Assembly: GCA_017380275.1 (NCBI GenBank)
Contig: JAFOEH010000010.1
Coordinates: forward strand, 1-9,422
DNA length: 9,422 nt
From: Alistipes sp.
Lineage (GTDB): Bacteria > Bacteroidota > Bacteroidia > Bacteroidales > Rikenellaceae
Direction: 5' to 3'
In this document: positions 6,204 to 9,422 of the stretch, piece by piece
Layout of the letters: each line of letters opens with the position of its first letter
Numbering within the stretch: the stretch's first letter is position 1
Notes under the pieces: model-generated
Seen by the model: only the letters and a program-made list of their open reading frames with translations
What the model was told of the DNA's origin: nothing
Databases searched by the model: none
Translations under genes and position numbers: made by a program

Positions 6204-6222
6204 GCCCTCCGCTTTCGGGGGC
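6204..6222 (-). promoter_or_regulatory. Hairpin in the leader of the metallopeptidase operon
   Basis: The minus strand reads GCCCCCG (6222-6216), loop AAAG, then CGG-A-GGGC (6211-6204), a 7-bp GC-rich stem with one bulged A. It would fold in the roughly 135-base 5' leader if transcription starts near 6310. No U tract follows, so it is not a terminator. A regulatory role is possible but unproven. Confidence 0.35.
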
Positions 6223-6315
6223 TTTTGCGTAATAAACAAACGCTTTGCACCGCGCAGAAATTATATGAGCCCTAAATAATAATCATAAAACTCGCACAGC
6301 GCACCATTAATAGTG

Positions 6316-6323
6316 CAAAAGTA
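6316..6323 (-). promoter_or_regulatory. -7 box candidate for the metallopeptidase operon
   Basis: TACTTTTG on the minus strand (6323-6316) fully matches TAnnTTTG. No TTTG or TTG is found at the expected -33 distance (around 6343-6346 on this strand). If used, transcription would begin near 6310, leaving a leader of about 135 bases before the ATG at 6175. It is inverted relative to the plus-strand box at 6338-6345. Confidence 0.45.
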
Positions 6324-6337
6324 AGAATTTTTTTCTG

Positions 6338-6345
6338 TAACTTTG
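6338..6345 (+). promoter_or_regulatory. -7 box of the permease-menG operon promoter
   Basis: TAACTTTG is a full match to TAnnTTTG and is identical to the guaB box. It lies 16 bases before the permease ATG at 6362, giving a leader of about 10-12 bases. A TTTG -33 box is not present at 6315-6318 (GCAA instead), so recognition may rely on the -7 box and the T-rich spacer. The placement right before a gene start makes it the more convincing of the two facing boxes. Confidence 0.6.
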
Positions 6346-6361
6346 TACAGTTTTAAGCAAA

Positions 6362-7612
6362 ATGAACAATATCGAGTACAAGCTTGCTTCGCGCACGGCC
6401 CAGAGCGATCGCTCATCGCGCTCGTCGGTGATGATGCTTATCGCCACCATCTCGGTGGCGTTGGGTTTGGCCGTGATGGTGGTAGCGCTGGCCGTGGTGG
6501 ATGGTTTCCGCCGCGATCTGTATGCCGACTTCCGTGGCTTTGCGGCCGATGTGAGGGTGTCGCACATCACTTCCCTTACGGACGAGAGTGCCGCGCCGCT
6601 ACCCTTTAGCGGGGATTTCCTCTCGGAGGTGCGCGCGATGGACGAGGTGGAGTGGGCAGCCCCCTATGCCGAGGCTGTGGTGATGGTGCGTGCGGGCGAT
6701 AACTCGTTGGGATTGAAGCTTAAAGGACTCAGTGCCGACTACCCTTTGGAGTGGTGGCAGAGCCGTCTTACTCAGGGGCGTATGCCCGACGTGGGGGCCG
6801 CAGAGCGAGGCCGTGAGGTGGCTCTCTCGCGCTCGACGGCACAGCGTCTGGGCGTTGGCGTAGGCGATAAGTTGGAGGTACTCTCCGTCGAGGATGGCCA
6901 GCGACCGCGCCGCAATAGCTTCCGCGTGGTGGGCCTCTACCATACGGGTCTGGAGGAGATGGATAGCCAGATTGCACCGGCCGACGTGCGCGACGTGCGC
7001 AGCGCGTTGGGTTGGAGTGCCGACGAGGTGTCGGGATATGATATTATGCTGAAGGAGTCGGAGCGCTCGACCGAGGTGGCCAATCAGATCGATGGCCGCA
7101 TTGTCGATGGCCAGTGGGCGGAGGATATGACCAACTACCTCCCCGCGACGCTAGAGCTGCGCTACCCGATAGTCTTCGACTGGCTCAAGGCACATACGGT
7201 CATAGCGCGTTCGGTGGTGATCATTATGATGGTGGTGCTGCTCTTCAATATGGCGGCAGCGGTGCTGATTATGGTCTTCGACCGCATCGGTATGATCGGT
7301 ATGCTCAAGGCGCTCGGTATGCGTACAAGCTCCATTCGCCGCATCTTCCTCTACCGCTCGGCGTTGCTCTTTGCGCGCGGTGCTGCGTGGGGCAATGCGG
7401 TGGGATTGCTGCTTGTCGGGGTGCAGGCCCTGTGGGAGATAGTCAGGCTCGACCCCTCGGGATATATGCTCTCGACCTTGCCCGTCAGCATCGGGTGGTG
7501 GATCGTGTGGCTCAACGTGGGTGTGATGGCGGTGGCCGTAGGTGTTATGGTGCTGCCCTCGATGGCCGTTGCGAGGATTGCGCCCGAGGAGTCATTGAAG
7601 TATAAGTTGTAA
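6362..7612 (+). CDS. FtsX-family ABC transporter permease, LolC/LolE-like
   Basis: This 416-residue inner-membrane protein has the FtsX/MacB topology: TM1 at about 23-46, a large periplasmic domain from about 50 to 275, then three segments near 282-305, 336-358 and 378-400. The signature RIGMIGMLKALGMRTSSIRRIFL (about 308-330) is the cytoplasmic coupling segment typical of LolC/LolE permeases, which with the LolD ATPase extract lipoproteins from the inner membrane. The N-terminal EYKLASR resembles the usual LolC/E start (xxxxIAxRYL). No ATPase gene lies within the window, so LolD, if used, is encoded elsewhere, as is common in Bacteroidetes. The start ATG at 6362 lies 16 bases after a TAACTTTG box. 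It heads the rightward gene string, and menG follows after 11 bases. A role in lipoprotein release fits two exported products downstream, though this link is inference. Confidence 0.85.
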   Translation: MNNIEYKLASRTAQSDRSSRSSVMMLIATISVALGLAVMVVALAVVDGFRRDLYADFRGFAADVRVSHITSLTDESAAPLPFSGDFLSEVRAMDEVEWAAPYAEAVVMVRAGDNSLGLKLKGLSADYPLEWWQSRLTQGRMPDVGAAERGREVALSRSTAQRLGVGVGDKLEVLSVEDGQRPRRNSFRVVGLYHTGLEEMDSQIAPADVRDVRSALGWSADEVSGYDIMLKESERSTEVANQIDGRIVDGQWAEDMTNYLPATLELRYPIVFDWLKAHTVIARSVVIIMMVVLLFNMAAAVLIMVFDRIGMIGMLKALGMRTSSIRRIFLYRSALLFARGAAWGNAVGLLLVGVQALWEIVRLDPSGYMLSTLPVSIGWWIVWLNVGVMAVAVGVMVLPSMAVARIAPEESLKYKL

Positions 7613-7623
7613 AAAGGTGAATT

Positions 7624-8343
7624 ATGAAACCATATAACTCGCAAAAATCGAAAAAAGAGGAGGTGCAGACGATGTTCGACAACATCGCCCCCACCTACGA
7701 CAAACTCAACCATATCTTCTCGCTCTCGATCGACAAGGTCTGGCGTCGTCGCGTGGTGCGCAAGGTGCGCCGTATGAAGCCACTCCGCATCCTCGACCTA
7801 GCCACAGGCACGGGCGATCTGGCCATCAAGATGGCCAAGCGCATACCCAAGGCGCGCATTATGGGAGTCGATCTGTCGGAGAATATGCTCGCCGTAGCGG
7901 CCGAGAAGGTGCGTCGTCAGGGTTTGGACGACCACATCGCACTGTATCAGGGCGATGCCGAGAATCTCGATCTCACGGATGGCGTAGTGGATGTTGTTAC
8001 GGTGGCCTTTGGTGTGCGTAACTTCGGCAATGTCGATCAGGGCCTGCAGGAGATATGGCGTGTGCTGCGCAGCGGTGGCCACATCGTGGTGCTGGAGTTC
8101 TCCACGCCGCGTAACTTTCTGGTGCGCAAGCTATATCAGTTCTACTCGAACCACTTTATGAAGCCCATCGGGGGCTTGGTTTCGCGCGACCGCAAGGCCT
8201 ATAACTATCTGCCCGACTCGATTATAGAGTTCTCCTCGCCCGAGGAGTTCCTCTCTCAGCTCGAGCGCGCGGGATTTGAGCAGTGCCGTCGTCGCAGCCA
8301 GAGCTTCGGCATCGCGCAGATCTACATCGGCAAAAAGGCGTAG
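7624..8343 (+). CDS. menG: Demethylmenaquinone methyltransferase (MenG/UbiE)
   Basis: This 239-residue SAM-dependent methyltransferase carries the UbiE/COQ5 hallmarks: FDNIAPTYDKLNHIFSLSID (18-37) then WRR, the SAM-binding DLATGTGDLA (58-67), FGVRNF (129-134), and the second family signature RVLRSGGHIVVLEFSTP (146-162). It methylates demethylmenaquinone to menaquinone, the last step of quinone synthesis, at the cytoplasmic membrane. Full length matches the family, with no missing motif. In an anaerobic Bacteroidales host the menaquinone route (MenG) is the expected role rather than ubiquinone. It starts 11 bases after the permease stop, with AAAGGTGA just before the ATG, an unusual purine-rich site in a phylum that seldom uses Shine-Dalgarno sequences. 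The next gene begins three bases after its stop. Confidence 0.95.
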   Translation: MKPYNSQKSKKEEVQTMFDNIAPTYDKLNHIFSLSIDKVWRRRVVRKVRRMKPLRILDLATGTGDLAIKMAKRIPKARIMGVDLSENMLAVAAEKVRRQGLDDHIALYQGDAENLDLTDGVVDVVTVAFGVRNFGNVDQGLQEIWRVLRSGGHIVVLEFSTPRNFLVRKLYQFYSNHFMKPIGGLVSRDRKAYNYLPDSIIEFSSPEEFLSQLERAGFEQCRRRSQSFGIAQIYIGKKA

Positions 8344-8346
8344 CCG

Positions 8347-8847
8347 ATGGTGCGCATCCTGACATTGTGGCTCGTGGCCCTTGTGATGGTGGGTTGCTCG
8401 CGGCAGATGCCATCGATAGGTGAGGTGGCACTCCTCGGAGCCGAATACCCCGTGGGGGGCGAGTGGCCATCGAGAGTGGATGTCGGGGCTGATGTCTATA
8501 ACGCTGGGGGACGAGTGAAGTTGCTGCGTGGCCGACTGCGAGTGAGCTACGATGGCCGTCGCGTGGTGGTGCTGACGCTGGAGCGTAAGGTTGTGGTCGG
8601 TGGCCGAGCGAGTGAGCAGGTCATCCTGCCACTGAAGGTGAGCGTGGTGCGCTCGTCGCAGAGTCTGGCCCTGAGGGAGGCGCTGCGCGAGGGCAACCTG
8701 GAGCGTATCGCTGTCGATTGGCAGCTGGCCCTGAGGCGTGGCGTGGCGTATGCCGAGTTGGAGCAGCCGATGCGACCGCTCGGCGAGGTGCTCGATGGGG
8801 CGCAGCGCGAGCAGTTGATTGAAATTTTGAAGAGTATAAATGAGTAA
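8347..8847 (+). CDS. Small lipoprotein with LEA14/WHy-like core
   Basis: The 166-residue product opens with a lipoprotein signal peptide: basic start, hydrophobic LTLWLVALVMV, and the lipobox MVGC with Cys17. After the cysteine comes SRQMP, without the acidic run that marks surface export in Bacteroidetes, so it is more likely a periplasm-facing lipoprotein. Residues about 43-100 read as alternating beta strands (VDVGADVYNAGG, LLRGRLRVSYDGRRVVVLT, VILPLKVSV), which resembles the LEA type 2 / WHy domain. That resemblance is by eye and is not proof. The tail from 105 is mostly helical and charged. The start at 8347 lies three bases after the menG stop, and its TAA overlaps the next gene in ATGAGTAA. 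Its function is unknown; the context with an exported SPOR-like protein suggests envelope work. Confidence 0.75.
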   Translation: MVRILTLWLVALVMVGCSRQMPSIGEVALLGAEYPVGGEWPSRVDVGADVYNAGGRVKLLRGRLRVSYDGRRVVVLTLERKVVVGGRASEQVILPLKVSVVRSSQSLALREALREGNLERIAVDWQLALRRGVAYAELEQPMRPLGEVLDGAQREQLIEILKSINE

Positions 8848-9322
8848 AGATATGAAGACTTTGTTTAAGATATTTTTGACGGTCATCGCTGCGGTGGTGG
8901 CCCTCGATGGCTCGGCGCAGAACATCGCCGCCAAGAAGAGCCGTCTGGCTACGGGCGCCAATGGCGTTACGGTGGTCGAGCAGAGCGAAGTTGCGGATGC
9001 TGTTCGCTCGGTGGAGAGTCGCGCAAAGCGCACGAAGGTTAACGGTTATACGATCCTGATCCTGTCGGACAACTCCTCGCGTGCTCGCGAAAATGCTGTC
9101 GAGGCGAAGGATACCTTCGAGGAGAACTTCCCCGAGACGGAGGTTAAGATGTACTACGAGAGCCCCTCGTTCTACGTTACGGCCGGCTCGTACCTTACAA
9201 AGGAGGAGGCCATCATCGAGATGATGCGCTTCCGCTCGGTCTTCCCCAAGGCCATTGCGCAGAACCGAGAGATGGATATAACGGATTTTATAATCGGAAA
9301 CGAGGAGGAGCAAGATGAGTAA
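8840..9322 (+). CDS. Exported SPOR-domain-like protein
   Basis: The 160-residue product has a cleavable signal peptide (hydrophobic core at about 8-22, likely cleavage after GSA at residue 26), a linker rich in Lys/Arg/Glu, and a SPOR-like region at about 68-146. Visible SPOR features are the strand NGYTILIL, a helix with RARENAVEAKDTFEENFP, the strand SPSFYVTAGSY with the typical V.vGsy pattern, and a second helix TKEEAIIEMMRFRSVFP. SPOR domains bind denuded peptidoglycan glycan strands, often at the division site. The start at 8840 overlaps the lipoprotein gene by ATGAGTAA, and the same overlap joins the next gene. The ATG at 8852 (MKTLFK) would remove the overlap and is a good alternative. 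An acidic tail (EEEQDE) ends the protein. The SPOR assignment is by pattern and should be taken as probable. Confidence 0.75.
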   Translation: MSKDMKTLFKIFLTVIAAVVALDGSAQNIAAKKSRLATGANGVTVVEQSEVADAVRSVESRAKRTKVNGYTILILSDNSSRARENAVEAKDTFEENFPETEVKMYYESPSFYVTAGSYLTKEEAIIEMMRFRSVFPKAIAQNREMDITDFIIGNEEEQDE

Positions 9323-9422
9323 TGTTATTGAGCGAATGCGTCGTGGCGAGCGTATCGGCCACGACGATCCCGACTACCCGCTGCTTTGGCTGGTGTTTGA
9401 GAAGACTCGCGCCCTTGGGGCC
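9315..9422 (+). CDS. Probable sugar O-acetyltransferase, N-terminal fragment
   Basis: Thirty-six codons are visible before the window ends. The peptide starts MSNVIERMRRGERIGHDDPD and continues YPLLWLVFEKTRALGA. The order R.R.GE..-DDP-helix-A resembles the Mac-domain start of maltose/galactoside O-acetyltransferases (RMxxGExxxxxDPxL...RxxA), which then continue into a left-handed beta-helix of hexapeptide repeats. That diagnostic part lies beyond the window, so the assignment is tentative. It overlaps the SPOR-like gene by the 8 bases ATGAGTAA, so translation is probably coupled and it belongs to the same operon. Confidence 0.5.
   Translation, partial: MSNVIERMRRGERIGHDDPDYPLLWLVFEKTRALGA

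Noticed and set aside
6176..6250. A 25-residue extension of the metallopeptidase to an ATG at 6250
   Set aside because: The extension is basic and unlike the family N-terminus, and it lies over a GC-rich hairpin in the probable leader; the ATG at 6175 gives the usual length.
8131..9033. A 300-residue open frame on the minus strand across menG, the lipoprotein and the SPOR-like gene
   Set aside because: It is antisense to three well-supported genes, is rich in His, Arg and Gln as expected for a GC-rich shadow frame, and has no recognisable domain.

Overview
The window looks like a chromosomal segment from a Bacteroidales member, most likely Alistipes or another Rikenellaceae. Three things point there: GC-rich genes separated by AT-rich gaps, near-absent Shine-Dalgarno sequences, and promoter boxes of the Bacteroidetes type (TTTG about 19 bases before TAnnTTTG). 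The genus is an inference from style and protein flavour, not a database match. Most of the content is core or housekeeping. I see no mobile element, phage gene, CRISPR array or tRNA.

Left part (1-1334). The first bases are the start of guaB (IMP dehydrogenase), reading leftward out of the window, with a well-formed promoter whose -33 box sits inside a tandem heptamer repeat. Next to it are a strong hairpin terminator and a small 46-residue leftward ORF of unknown function. A tract of helically phased T-runs separates that ORF from an ECF-type sigma factor gene, also leftward. The sigma gene is divergent from a rightward short-chain dehydrogenase (1335-2126).

Middle part (2127-6361). The convergent gap after the dehydrogenase consists almost entirely of 59-base tandem repeat units. 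Each carries a hairpin with a TTA loop followed, on the minus strand, by TTTTGC, so it reads as a triple leftward terminator with compensatory changes between copies. It closes a tightly overlapping leftward operon: a YugP-like membrane zinc metallopeptidase, then a membrane-anchored SGNH hydrolase-like protein, then an MBOAT O-acyltransferase. The last two form a plausible O-acylation pair: MBOAT would move acyl groups across the membrane and the SGNH protein would transfer or remove them on a periplasmic glycan. The substrate is unknown.

Right part (6362-9422). Facing the other way from a shared gap with inverted -7 boxes is a compact rightward gene string: a LolC/E-like FtsX-family permease, menG (menaquinone biosynthesis methyltransferase), a small lipoprotein with a LEA14/WHy-like core, an exported SPOR-like protein, and the start of a probable sugar O-acetyltransferase cut by the window end. 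The last three are joined by very short gaps or overlaps, and the same 8-base overlap ATGAGTAA occurs twice.

The points most worth checking are the triple covarying terminator, the metallopeptidase/SGNH/MBOAT operon, the phased T-tracts, and the guaB promoter embedded in heptamer repeats. Nothing here convincingly amounts to a wholly new system.
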